This document shows positions 1-6,229 of a stretch of DNA of 6,229 nt, piece after piece. Source of the DNA: Dysgonamonadaceae bacterium (GTDB lineage Bacteria > Bacteroidota > Bacteroidia > Bacteroidales > Azobacteroidaceae); contig JAIRRK010000143.1 in assembly GCA_031256015.1 (NCBI GenBank), positions 1-6,229 of the forward strand, written 5' to 3'. The stretch's first letter is position 1. Every line of letters starts with the position of its first letter. The notes below the pieces were generated by a model. That model did not search any database. It was given only the letters and a program-made list of their open reading frames with translations, and had not been told where the DNA came from. A program made the translations under genes and the position numbers.

Positions 1-342
1 ACGACCATTTCGGCTTATCAAAAGGCATATCTCCTGAAGATTGCAGAACTGTGCAAGTCGAGAGACGTGGAACTGATTCTTCTGAACGTACCGATGTACA
101 AACCTGAGGTGTACGGAGATAATGAGTTGGCGAATGATTTTCACGACGCTTACTTATCTGACGTCAAGTATATGGATTATTCTGCGTTCACGCTACCCGA
201 TTCCTGCTACAGGGACATCGGTCATTTGAATTACAGGGGTGCAAGGATATTCAGCCAATATCTCCAGGAACGCTTTTCTGCGGATGTGAAAGAAATCGGA
301 GAAGGGAATCGCTGGACGTACGGCGATGAATTGGACGAGTGA
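1..342 (+). CDS. SGNH/GDSL-like hydrolase, C-terminal fragment (partial)
   Basis: The reading frame is open from the first base, so this is the last 113 codons of a longer gene cut by the window edge. The GTG at 67 is an internal valine codon, not a start. The C-terminal part contains a D-I-G-H-L-N stretch (Asp codon at 214, His codon at 223) followed by YRGARIFSQYL. This matches the DxxH catalytic block of SGNH/GDSL esterases, where Asp and His complete the triad with a Ser that would lie upstream of the window. The preceding LILLNVPMY resembles a core beta strand of that fold. Proteins of this kind in Bacteroidota often accompany MBOAT acyltransferases and act on acylated surface glycans, but neither substrate nor partner is visible here. 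GC is about 46% by hand count, above the following genes. The family call is moderately sure; the function is not known. Confidence 0.6.
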   Translation, partial: TTISAYQKAYLLKIAELCKSRDVELILLNVPMYKPEVYGDNELANDFHDAYLSDVKYMDYSAFTLPDSCYRDIGHLNYRGARIFSQYLQERFSADVKEIGEGNRWTYGDELDE

Positions 343-387
343 ACAGCGATGAGTGATTGCAAATGATGCCAAAAATAGATTTTTTTA

Positions 388-414
388 GAGGTTGAAAGAA
401 TGGTTTTCAACCTC
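388..414. terminator. Stem-loop between convergent genes, possible bidirectional terminator
   Basis: A perfect 10-bp inverted repeat (GAGGTTGAAA at 388-397, TTTCAACCTC at 405-414) encloses a 7-nt loop. It lies 45 bp after the stop of the plus-strand hydrolase fragment and 56 bp after the stop of the minus-strand receptor, which is where a shared terminator would be expected. Neither strand has a clean U-tract directly after the stem: a T-run precedes it on the plus strand. It is therefore not a textbook intrinsic terminator and could instead only stabilise transcript 3' ends. The rest of the gap (343-470) shows nothing else. Confidence 0.45.
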
Positions 415-470
415 CGTTCCGAATCACGGTTCAGACAATGCCGGAGCGATACCGCGAAAACTTCCGAAAA

Positions 471-2804
471 TTAAAATGATAAGGAAGCATCCACTCCAAA
501 AGTGAAAGGAAGTCCTTTCTGAGCGATATTTTGACTCAAACTTTCGAAATAAAATGCCGTGTATTTTTCGCTCAATACATTGTTTGCCCAAAAGTTCAGT
601 CCGAAAATTCCTTTATCGATTCCGGTTCGCAAGTTAAGTAATCCGTAGAAATTTTGAGAAACATCGTTTGCTTCCGTCCAATAAATCTTCCCGACAGCAT
701 TGTATTGAGCCTGAAGATGAAAGCGATCAATCAGTTTGTTTCGGAATAATTTACTATATACGGCACTGAAAGACAAGGTATTTTGCGGAGCAAAAGGAAT
801 GTAGTTTCCGGAATAATCTATCGGTATAAGATTTCCGTCGTTTTGCTTCTTCGATGTTTTGTAATCATTGAAAGTCGCTTTTGTAAATCCGTAATTAACC
901 GAAACACTAAACTCATTTGTAATCCGAGAAGATAACGTCAAATCCAATCCCACACTTTTTGCCTTTCCCGCATTTTTTACGATTCGTCCTTGTCCGCTGT
1001 TGACAAAATCGGTTATTTGAATGTCTTTTACATCGATATAATAAACTGCCACTTCAGTCCGTAAAACATTTTTGATTAGTTCCCCTTTGAATCCTAATTC
1101 GTAATTCCACGAATACTCCGGTTTGTAAGGAACTACCGAATCAATGGACATGGAAGGTAAATTTATTTCCGGTTTGGGAATAAACGGCGGCATTTGTTCG
1201 AAAAGTCCCGAAACAGTTTCTTTCATCAACGCATTTCGTGCAATATCCGCAAAATTCTGAATATTGTATCCTCCGGTTTTATATCCATTGCTTATTGTCG
1301 CATAAACATAATTCTTTTCATCTAATTCGTACTTCATGGAAAATTTAGGAAGCACCTCTTTGAAGGAAGTATTTCTTTTTCCTATCAGAATCGTGCCTAC
1401 GGGAATTAAAACAGGAGGAGCGACAGGACTCGGTGTCTTAAAACTCATTTCCATTTCGGCCTGCGTATCATAGTCTAACTCTGCTTTTTCGTAATCCAAC
1501 CGAATACCGGAAGTGACCGATAAACCTTTCGTAAATAAATTGTTATAAGTCGATTGATGAAAAATAGCACCTCCGTAAGAGGGTGTTTTGAATTTTCCGG
1601 GCATCGGAATCTCTTCATTCAACACAGAAACAGACATATTCATGGGTGGAGGAAGTTGAGGCAAATATTTAGATATGTAGTTTTCGATATTTTCCTTGAT
1701 TCCTTCTTTTCCCATTGTTGTGATGACATTGGTTGTCAGACCATTATAAAAACCAAAGACACCAAACGACCAACGATAATTGTTTTTTGTATTCGACCGG
1801 ATTGTAAATTCCTGAATCCAAGCCTTTTCTCTTTGCAATTGGTTGAGGGTAAATAAATCTCTTATACTGTTGTCGGTATCCATTTTCATGTCATCATTCA
1901 AATATTGAAATCCCGTATTCGAATTAAAAATGAATTGCTCACCGGTAAAATTCAAATTGAAACTTCCGCCGGCAGTCTTTCGGTTGTAGTTTCCCGGATA
2001 ATTATAATCGGGCGAAGCAATGTGTCCGTCATTGTAAATGCCGTAAGGGAAAGCCCCTTGATCGGAAAAATCATAATAACCGTTTAATCTGGCTGTCCAA
2101 TTCGGATTGAATCTCCAATCCAAGCGAAATCGGGCCCCTGCCGACTTCAACCGGTCTGCCTTTTTTCCTGAATATTGATTGGTGAAATATCCGTCATGCC
2201 CGTCGTAATATCCGCTCACGGATATTCCTGCATTTTTGGTAAGAAGTTCTAAAACAGAAGCTTTTGCTCTGAATAAACCATAGTTTCCTGTTGATAAAGA
2301 TACTTTTCCGTAACGTGCATCAAGAGGAGAATGAGTTCTGATATTTACAATTCCACTCATTGCATTTCTTCCGAATAAAGTTCCTTGAGGCCCTCTCAAG
2401 ACTTCTATCCCGGAAATATCCATGAACTCGAAGTCGAAAGACGATTTATCCAAGAAGGGAATATCATCGACATACATCCCGATTGATTGGCCGGTACTTC
2501 TTTCTCCGATACCTCGGATGTAAACCGGAACAGATAATTTGGATCCGTAATTCGGTATAAAAAAGTTCGGTATAATCGTACTTAAATCTTTTATCCCGTT
2601 AATTTTTCGGCCTTCAATCATATTGGGAGTGATAAAAGAAACCGAAGCCGGAAGTGTTTTCAAATCATTCGTTTCTTTGGTGGAAGAAACAACAACTTCA
2701 TCCAAATAGTTTAAGACGATATTTTGATTTTCAATTAAATCTTTTTCGGCATTCATCACCGAAGTTTGTAAAAGAATGATTACAAATAAAATTACTTTTT
2801 TCAT
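471..2804 (-). CDS. TonB-dependent outer-membrane receptor (probable iron-complex type)
   Basis: This 777-residue protein is an outer-membrane beta-barrel receptor that would import a bound ligand using energy from TonB-ExbB-ExbD. I chose the start at 2804 because it gives a normal signal peptide (MKKVILFVIILLQTSVMNA, cleavage near residue 19); an in-frame ATG at 2888 would add 28 residues that hide it. A TonB-box-like segment DEVVVSST (35-42) is followed by the plug domain (roughly 46-160), with the family landmarks YVDDIP (111-116) and EVLRGPQGTLFGRN (134-147). The remainder is barrel, ending in phenylalanine (TFGVDASLSF), as barrel proteins do. There is no carboxypeptidase-D-like N-terminal extension and no SusD gene beside it, so it is not a SusC-type glycan importer. 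The length and plug suit siderophore, haem or similar receptors, and a Fur-like palindrome upstream agrees, but the ligand is not readable. Three segments are unusually rich in proline (381-407, 457-470, 535-562). It appears to be a single-gene unit. Confidence 0.93.
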   Translation of the reverse strand: MKKVILFVIILLQTSVMNAEKDLIENQNIVLNYLDEVVVSSTKETNDLKTLPASVSFITPNMIEGRKINGIKDLSTIIPNFFIPNYGSKLSVPVYIRGIGERSTGQSIGMYVDDIPFLDKSSFDFEFMDISGIEVLRGPQGTLFGRNAMSGIVNIRTHSPLDARYGKVSLSTGNYGLFRAKASVLELLTKNAGISVSGYYDGHDGYFTNQYSGKKADRLKSAGARFRLDWRFNPNWTARLNGYYDFSDQGAFPYGIYNDGHIASPDYNYPGNYNRKTAGGSFNLNFTGEQFIFNSNTGFQYLNDDMKMDTDNSIRDLFTLNQLQREKAWIQEFTIRSNTKNNYRWSFGVFGFYNGLTTNVITTMGKEGIKENIENYISKYLPQLPPPMNMSVSVLNEEIPMPGKFKTPSYGGAIFHQSTYNNLFTKGLSVTSGIRLDYEKAELDYDTQAEMEMSFKTPSPVAPPVLIPVGTILIGKRNTSFKEVLPKFSMKYELDEKNYVYATISNGYKTGGYNIQNFADIARNALMKETVSGLFEQMPPFIPKPEINLPSMSIDSVVPYKPEYSWNYELGFKGELIKNVLRTEVAVYYIDVKDIQITDFVNSGQGRIVKNAGKAKSVGLDLTLSSRITNEFSVSVNYGFTKATFNDYKTSKKQNDGNLIPIDYSGNYIPFAPQNTLSFSAVYSKLFRNKLIDRFHLQAQYNAVGKIYWTEANDVSQNFYGLLNLRTGIDKGIFGLNFWANNVLSEKYTAFYFESLSQNIAQKGLPFTFGVDASLSF

Positions 2805-2860
2805 CTGACGTTTATTTGAGACTGCAAAAGTCATAAAAAAAAATAACATTATAGTAGGAC

Positions 2861-2879
2861 AAGAATGAAAATCATTTGC
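2861..2879 (-). promoter_or_regulatory. Fur-box-like palindrome upstream of the TonB-dependent receptor
   Basis: The sequence AATGA-AAA-TCATT (2864-2876) is a perfect 5-bp inverted repeat with a 3-bp centre. It matches 12 of 13 bases of the core of the classical Fur box (AATGATAATCATT) and 14 of 19 over the full consensus by my alignment. It lies 56 bp upstream of the receptor start at 2804, where a repressor site would overlap the promoter. If functional, ferric iron uptake repression would act on the receptor. AT-rich DNA makes such palindromes by chance, and Fur specificity differs among Bacteroidota, so this is an inference. Confidence 0.4.
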
Positions 2880-2927
2880 TTTTTTCAATCAATTAATCCT
2901 TTCAAGAAAAATAAGAATCTGTATTTA

Positions 2928-2964
2928 TTTGATTTTAATATGTTCCTTTTTTATACTACCTTCG
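2928..2964 (+). promoter_or_regulatory. Weak candidate Bacteroidota promoter for the CPBP protease gene
   Basis: TACCTTCG at 2957-2964 matches the Bacteroidota -7 element TAnnTTTG at all but one fixed position, and TTTG at 2928-2931 could be the -33 element. The 25-bp spacer is longer than usual, which lowers confidence. A transcript from here would have a leader of about 30 nt before the ATG at 3000. Confidence 0.27.
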
Positions 2965-2999
2965 CCTTTTGATAACTTATAAACTAAAATTGCTCGGAT

Positions 3000-3929
3000 A
3001 TGTTACTGAAAGGAGCTTTTAAGGATTCTTCCTTTTTCATACAGTTACTCATGTTTTTCTCCGTTCTTGCCATGGGAATGATTGGAGCGATTTTCATATC
3101 CTCCATTTTCATTCTTTTCCGTTTCGGATTTTCTCCTGAAACGCTTATGCAAGTGCAGCAAAATTTAATTGATTATCCCGATTTGATAAGGGGAGTCCAA
3201 TTTTTTCAAGTAATCGGAGTTTTTATTTTTCCGGCGATTATTTGCGGTCGACTGTTCAGCGACAATTATAAATCGTATCTGAAAATTGACGTTCCGGTTG
3301 CTCCCTCAACAATTATCCTGACAATAGTAAGTATATTGGTTGCCGTACCTTTTCTGAATTTGACTTATGTAATCAATCAACAAATGGTTTTTCCGGAATG
3401 GTTAAAAGGTTTAGAAGAATGGATGATTACAATGGAAGAATCCAATGCCCTTGCACTTGAAAAAATGCTGTATGCCGACACTATTTGGATATTTTTCATC
3501 AACATTGTGATTACTTGCATTTTAGCCGGAATAGGAGAAGAATTTATTTTCAGAGGAGTTCTTCAAAATATTTTCGGGAAAGTGTTGAAAAATCCGCATA
3601 TAATCATTTGGTCGGCGGCGATTATTTTCAGTACAATTCATCTGCAATTTTACGGATTCATTCCTCGTCTGTTATTAGGAGCTTATTTCGGCTATCTCTT
3701 ACTTTATACAGGAACTATTTGGATTCCCGTTATAGGACATTTCACTCATAATCTCTTCCATTTAATTATCAATTACATTTATCAGGATTCTCCGAAAATG
3801 TTCGATGAAACCGCAGCAATAGGGTCGGGACAAACAGGATGGCTTTCCGTAGTTTCGTTTGCATTGTTTGTGTTTTTGTTTTGGCAGATAAAGAAAAGAG
3901 CAGCGTTATCAAAGGGCTTTTCTTCGTAG
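3000..3929 (+). CDS. CPBP-family intramembrane glutamic protease (CAAX prenyl endopeptidase/Abi-like)
   Basis: This 309-residue polytopic membrane protein has about eight hydrophobic segments and the full CPBP (Rce1-like, Abi) motif set: EEFIFR at 180-185 (EExxxR), FSTIH at 210-214 (FxxxH), and HFTHN at 247-251 (HxxxN). The glutamate and histidines form the active site in the membrane-embedded core. The N-terminal 170 residues are hydrophobic and less conserved, as is common in Bacteroidota members. Eukaryotic relatives cleave prenylated CAAX proteins, and some bacterial ones give bacteriocin self-immunity or process membrane peptides; the substrate here is unknown. No bacteriocin-like small gene is seen nearby, so an immunity role is not supported. 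The start at 3000 has no Shine-Dalgarno sequence, as is usual in this phylum. The last 21 bp overlap the 3' end of the convergent lptB gene, leaving no space for a terminator between them. Confidence 0.92.
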   Translation: MLLKGAFKDSSFFIQLLMFFSVLAMGMIGAIFISSIFILFRFGFSPETLMQVQQNLIDYPDLIRGVQFFQVIGVFIFPAIICGRLFSDNYKSYLKIDVPVAPSTIILTIVSILVAVPFLNLTYVINQQMVFPEWLKGLEEWMITMEESNALALEKMLYADTIWIFFINIVITCILAGIGEEFIFRGVLQNIFGKVLKNPHIIIWSAAIIFSTIHLQFYGFIPRLLLGAYFGYLLLYTGTIWIPVIGHFTHNLFHLIINYIYQDSPKMFDETAAIGSGQTGWLSVVSFALFVFLFWQIKKRAALSKGFSS

Positions 3930-4652
3930 TTCAAAATCGCGTCCCAGATATTTTTCCCTTACGATGGGATTCGCGGCCAATTCTTCTGCGACTCCCTGAA
4001 ACAAGACTTTTCCTTCAAAAAGAAGATACGCACGATCGGTGATACTCAATGTTTCGTGAACGTTGTGGTCGGTAATCAATATTCCTATGTTTTTGTGTTT
4101 CAATTTTCCCACAATTTGCTGAATATCTTGAACGGCAATGGGATCGACACCGGCAAAAGGCTCATCCAGCATGATGAATTTAGGATCAATAGCTAAACAA
4201 CGAGCGATTTCCACTCTTCGGCGTTCTCCTCCCGAAAGTTGATCTCCTAAATTTTTCCGCACTTTATCCAATCCGAATTCCTGAATCAAACTTTCTAATT
4301 TTTCTTTCTGATAATCATGCGATGTTTTTGTCATCTCCAGAACAGAACGAATATTATCTTCGACTGTCATTTTGCGAAAAACCGAAGCCTCTTGAGCCAA
4401 ATACCCGATACCATGCTGAGCTCTTTTGTAAACAGGGAAATCGGTTATTTCCATATCATCCAGAAAAATTTTCCCGGCATTGGGAGTCACCAACCCCACC
4501 GTCATATAAAATGTAGTGGTTTTCCCTGCTCCGTTCGGGCCAAGCAAACCGACTATCTCTCCTTGCTTAACATTTATCGAAACGTGATTTACGACAATTC
4601 TGTTTCTGTATTTTTTAATTAAATCTTCGGTTCGTAGAATCTTTTGCTCCAT
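3909..4652 (-). CDS. lptB: LPS export ABC transporter ATP-binding protein LptB
   Basis: LptB is the cytoplasmic ATPase that, with LptF and LptG, extracts lipopolysaccharide from the inner membrane and pushes it along the Lpt bridge to the cell surface. All ATPase motifs are intact: Walker A GPNGAGKT (38-45, Lys44), Q-loop Gln87 in GYLAQEAS, signature LSGGE (139-143), Walker B with Asp163 and Glu164, and H-loop His196. LptB-specific features separate it from generic ABC ATPases: FYMTVG after Walker [35 protein letters not shown] and the C-terminal [12 protein letters not shown]. At 247 residues it is close to the E. coli protein in length. The gene stands apart from other lpt genes. It converges on and overlaps the CPBP gene by 21 bp, and diverges from mlaE across 79 bp. 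A TATTTTTG element 20 bp upstream of the start may be its promoter. Confidence 0.97.
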   Translation of the reverse strand: MEQKILRTEDLIKKYRNRIVVNHVSINVKQGEIVGLLGPNGAGKTTTFYMTVGLVTPNAGKIFLDDMEITDFPVYKRAQHGIGYLAQEASVFRKMTVEDNIRSVLEMTKTSHDYQKEKLESLIQEFGLDKVRKNLGDQLSGGERRRVEIARCLAIDPKFIMLDEPFAGVDPIAVQDIQQIVGKLKHKNIGILITDHNVHETLSITDRAYLLFEGKVLFQGVAEELAANPIVREKYLGRDFELRRKAL

Positions 4653-4665
4653 CAGATACTAAAAA

Positions 4666-4701
4666 TTTGGAACAAAAATACTAAAAAAAACATTACATTT
4701 G
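4666..4701 (+). promoter_or_regulatory. Candidate Bacteroidota promoter for mlaE-mlaF
   Basis: TTTG at 4666-4669 and TACATTTG at 4694-4701 match the -33 (TTTG) and -7 (TAnnTTTG) elements exactly, with a 24-bp spacer that is slightly long. Transcription would begin near 4706, leaving about 25 nt of leader before the mlaE ATG at 4732. The lptB -7 candidate lies inside this spacer on the other strand, so the two promoters would overlap. Confidence 0.5.
4673..4680 (-). promoter_or_regulatory. Candidate -7 promoter element for lptB
   Basis: Read on the minus strand, this is TATTTTTG, an exact match to the Bacteroidota -7 consensus TAnnTTTG. It lies 20 bp upstream of the lptB ATG, which would give a leader of about 15 nt. 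No clear -33 TTTG was found at the right distance, and the run is simple AT-rich sequence, so chance is a real possibility. Confidence 0.3.
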
Positions 4702-4731
4702 TAGCTCATTAAAAATTCTAAGACAGAAAAA

Positions 4732-5478
4732 ATGCTAAAAGGATTACATAAATTCGGAGAATATACCCTATTAATGCTTCGTGCGATTACCATTCCCGAT
4801 CGATGGAGTATGTTTTTCAAGCAAACATCCAAAGAAATTTACAAATTGGGAGTTGACTCGCTCTGGATAGTGATTTTCATTTCCATTTTCATCGGGGCAG
4901 TTCTTACCATCCAAGTTTCTTTGAACATTCAATCGCCTATCATTCCCGATTTTACCGTGGGATACATCACCAGAGAAGTTATTTTGCTTGAATTTTCTTC
5001 TTCCATCATGTGTTTGATTTTAGCCGGAAAAGTCGGATCCAATATCGCTTCCGAATTAGGGACAATGAGAGTGACGGAACAAATTGATGCGCTGGAGATT
5101 ATGGGAGTAAATTCGGCCAATTATTTGATTTTTCCGAAAATCGTTGCATTTATGATTTTCATTCCGGTTCTGGTCATTTTCAGTATGTTTTTCGGAATAA
5201 TGGGAGGCTATTTTATTGCTTGGGCTACTGATATGATTACGATTTCCAAGTATGAATTCGGAATACAATATTGGTTTCAGCCTTATTATATACGTTATTC
5301 GATTATTAAATCAATGGTTTTTGCTTTCGTAATTGTTACTACAGCGTCTTATTACGGATATTATGTAAAAGGAGGAGCTTTACAAGTGGGAAAAGCCAGT
5401 ACAAATTCGGTGGTGATGGGTAGCGTCCTCATACTGGCCTTGGATTTAGTAATGACTCAATTAATGCTTAGTCGATGA
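4732..5478 (+). CDS. mlaE: MlaE-family lipid ABC transporter permease
   Basis: This 248-residue inner-membrane protein is the permease of the Mla phospholipid transporter, which moves phospholipids between inner and outer membrane and keeps the outer leaflet free of them. The diagnostic block is ELGTMRVTEQIDALEIMGV (residues 108-126), the cytoplasmic MlaE signature that contacts the ATPase. Hydrophobic segments lie at about 44-65, 84-104, 136-162, 193-213 and 226-246, fitting the five-helix topology preceded by an N-terminal amphipathic region (MLKGLHKFGEYTLLMLRA). Its length is near that of E. coli MlaE (about 260). The start has no Shine-Dalgarno sequence and follows a candidate TAnnTTTG promoter. 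The stop overlaps the mlaF start by four bases (ATGA), so the two subunits are probably translationally coupled. The direction of lipid transport cannot be told from sequence. Confidence 0.96.
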   Translation: MLKGLHKFGEYTLLMLRAITIPDRWSMFFKQTSKEIYKLGVDSLWIVIFISIFIGAVLTIQVSLNIQSPIIPDFTVGYITREVILLEFSSSIMCLILAGKVGSNIASELGTMRVTEQIDALEIMGVNSANYLIFPKIVAFMIFIPVLVIFSMFFGIMGGYFIAWATDMITISKYEFGIQYWFQPYYIRYSIIKSMVFAFVIVTTASYYGYYVKGGALQVGKASTNSVVMGSVLILALDLVMTQLMLSR

Positions 5479-6229
5479 TAGAAATAAAAGAAATTAAAAA
5501 ATCTTTTGATGATAAGACGGTTATTAAAGGCATATCAACTTCTTTTGATGCCGGAAAAACCAATCTTATTATTGGCCGAAGTGGTTCCGGGAAAACGGTA
5601 TTCATGAAAATTTTAATCGGATTACTTCGTCCCGACTCAGGAGAGATTTTATACAAAGGGCACAATTTGCCTTCCATGAAAAAAAAGGAATTGAATCAAT
5701 TAAGACGAGAAATGGGAATGTTGTTCCAAGGTTCGGCTTTATTCGACTCCATGACTGTCATGGAAAATGTAATGTTTCCGCTTACAATGTTCACAAAAGA
5801 CAGCAAAAAAGAAAGAGAAAAAAGAGCTCATTTTTGTCTGGAGCGAGTGAACTTGAAAGATGCCGAAAATCTTTATCCCGGAGAAATAAGCGGAGGGATG
5901 ATGAAAAGAGCTGCAATCGCACGAGCCATAGCTCTTAATCCTCAATACCTTTTTTGTGATGAGCCGAACTCGGGGCTTGACCCCAAAACAGCACTTATAA
6001 TAGACGATTTAATTCACGAACTCACAATTGAATACAATATGACGACAGTTATCAATACTCACGATATGAACTCGGTCATGAATATCGGAGAGAAAATTGT
6101 ATTTATTTATGAGGGAGAAAAAGAATGGGAAGGTACAAAAGATGAGATTATGAATTCGTCAAATACAAAATTAAATGATTTTGTGTTTGCTTCGGATTTA
6201 TTTAAACGAGTGAGAGAAGTTGAAAATCT
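5475..6229 (+). CDS. mlaF: MlaF-family lipid ABC transporter ATP-binding protein (3' end cut by window)
   Basis: The ATG at 5475 overlaps the mlaE stop. The frame stays open for 251 codons to the window edge without a stop, so only a few C-terminal residues are probably missing, given the family length of roughly 250-270. MlaF energises MlaE-driven phospholipid transport at the inner membrane. Visible motifs are Walker A GRSGSGKT (34-41, Lys40), Q-loop Gln85 in MLFQGSALF, signature ISGGM (138-142) followed by MKRAAIARA, Walker B with Asp162 and Glu163 in CDEPNSGLDP, and H-loop His196. The GRSGSGKT, FQGSALFDSMTV and SGGMMKR forms are typical of the Mla/Ttg2A group rather than of LptB, so the two ATPases in the window are distinct paralogues. 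An MCE-domain substrate-binding gene (mlaD) is not in the window and may lie further right or elsewhere. Confidence 0.95.
   Translation, partial: MIEIKEIKKSFDDKTVIKGISTSFDAGKTNLIIGRSGSGKTVFMKILIGLLRPDSGEILYKGHNLPSMKKKELNQLRREMGMLFQGSALFDSMTVMENVMFPLTMFTKDSKKEREKRAHFCLERVNLKDAENLYPGEISGGMMKRAAIARAIALNPQYLFCDEPNSGLDPKTALIIDDLIHELTIEYNMTTVINTHDMNSVMNIGEKIVFIYEGEKEWEGTKDEIMNSSNTKLNDFVFASDLFKRVREVEN

Noticed and set aside
67..342. A separate small gene starting with GTG at 67
   Set aside because: The frame is open to the first base and the residues before 67 fit the same fold, so this is the tail of a longer gene.
1554..2087. Plus-strand open frames of 100 and 60 codons inside the receptor gene
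   Set aside because: They are antisense to a clear TonB-dependent receptor, show no family motifs, and look like shadows.
471..2804. Receptor as part of a SusC/SusD glycan uptake locus
   Set aside because: The protein lacks the N-terminal carboxypeptidase-D-like domain, and no SusD-like lipoprotein or glycoside hydrolase gene adjoins it.
2825..2832. Minus-strand GACTTTTG as the receptor's -7 element
   Set aside because: It misses one fixed base of TAnnTTTG, and the nearest TTG (2860-2862 on the complement) is 27 bp away, too far for the usual spacing.
3000..3929. CPBP protein as a bacteriocin immunity protein
   Set aside because: No small peptide precursor, peptidase-exporter or regulator gene is nearby; the neighbours are envelope housekeeping genes.
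3485..4042. Plus-strand frames of 88 and 67 codons across the CPBP/lptB junction
   Set aside because: They are out-of-frame readings of the CPBP gene and antisense lptB with no recognisable domain or start signal.
4317..4622. Plus-strand frames of 101 and 64 codons within lptB
   Set aside because: They are antisense to the intact LptB motifs and carry no independent support.
4929..5945. Minus-strand frames of 63 to 70 codons within mlaE and mlaF
   Set aside because: They are opposite to well-supported Mla genes with all motifs intact, and their content is low-complexity reverse-strand translation.

Overview
The window looks like chromosomal DNA of a member of the Bacteroidota, probably of the Bacteroidales. 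This is inferred from the AT-rich coding style, the lack of Shine-Dalgarno sequences before the starts, promoter elements of the TAnnTTTG type, and the protein families present. No rRNA, tRNA, CRISPR array, insertion sequence or phage gene was seen. The species cannot be named from the sequence alone.

Layout from left to right. Positions 1-342 hold the 3' end of a plus-strand gene whose C-terminus resembles an SGNH/GDSL-type esterase; it is more GC-rich than the rest. A 128-bp gap with a perfect 10-bp stem-loop separates it from a convergent TonB-dependent outer-membrane receptor on the minus strand (471-2804, true start most likely 2804). The receptor has a Fur-box-like palindrome upstream, which hints at iron-regulated uptake. 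It is divergent from a plus-strand CPBP-family intramembrane protease (3000-3929). That gene overlaps by 21 bp, tail to tail, with lptB on the minus strand (3909-4652). lptB is divergent from a plus-strand pair, mlaE (4732-5478) and mlaF (5475 to the window edge), which overlap by the four bases ATGA. The 79 bp between lptB and mlaE carry candidate promoter elements facing both ways.

The right half is about building the outer membrane. LptB is the cytoplasmic ATPase that drives lipopolysaccharide export. MlaE and MlaF are the permease and ATPase of the phospholipid transporter that maintains outer-membrane lipid asymmetry. Having them back to back over one short intergenic region could allow shared control, though the sequence does not prove it. 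The receptor is an outer-membrane client, but nothing ties it functionally to the Lpt or Mla genes.

I did not find a convincing undescribed system. The points most worth checking are the Fur-like palindrome, the divergent lptB/mlaE promoter region, the convergent gene overlap and the proline-rich segments of the receptor.
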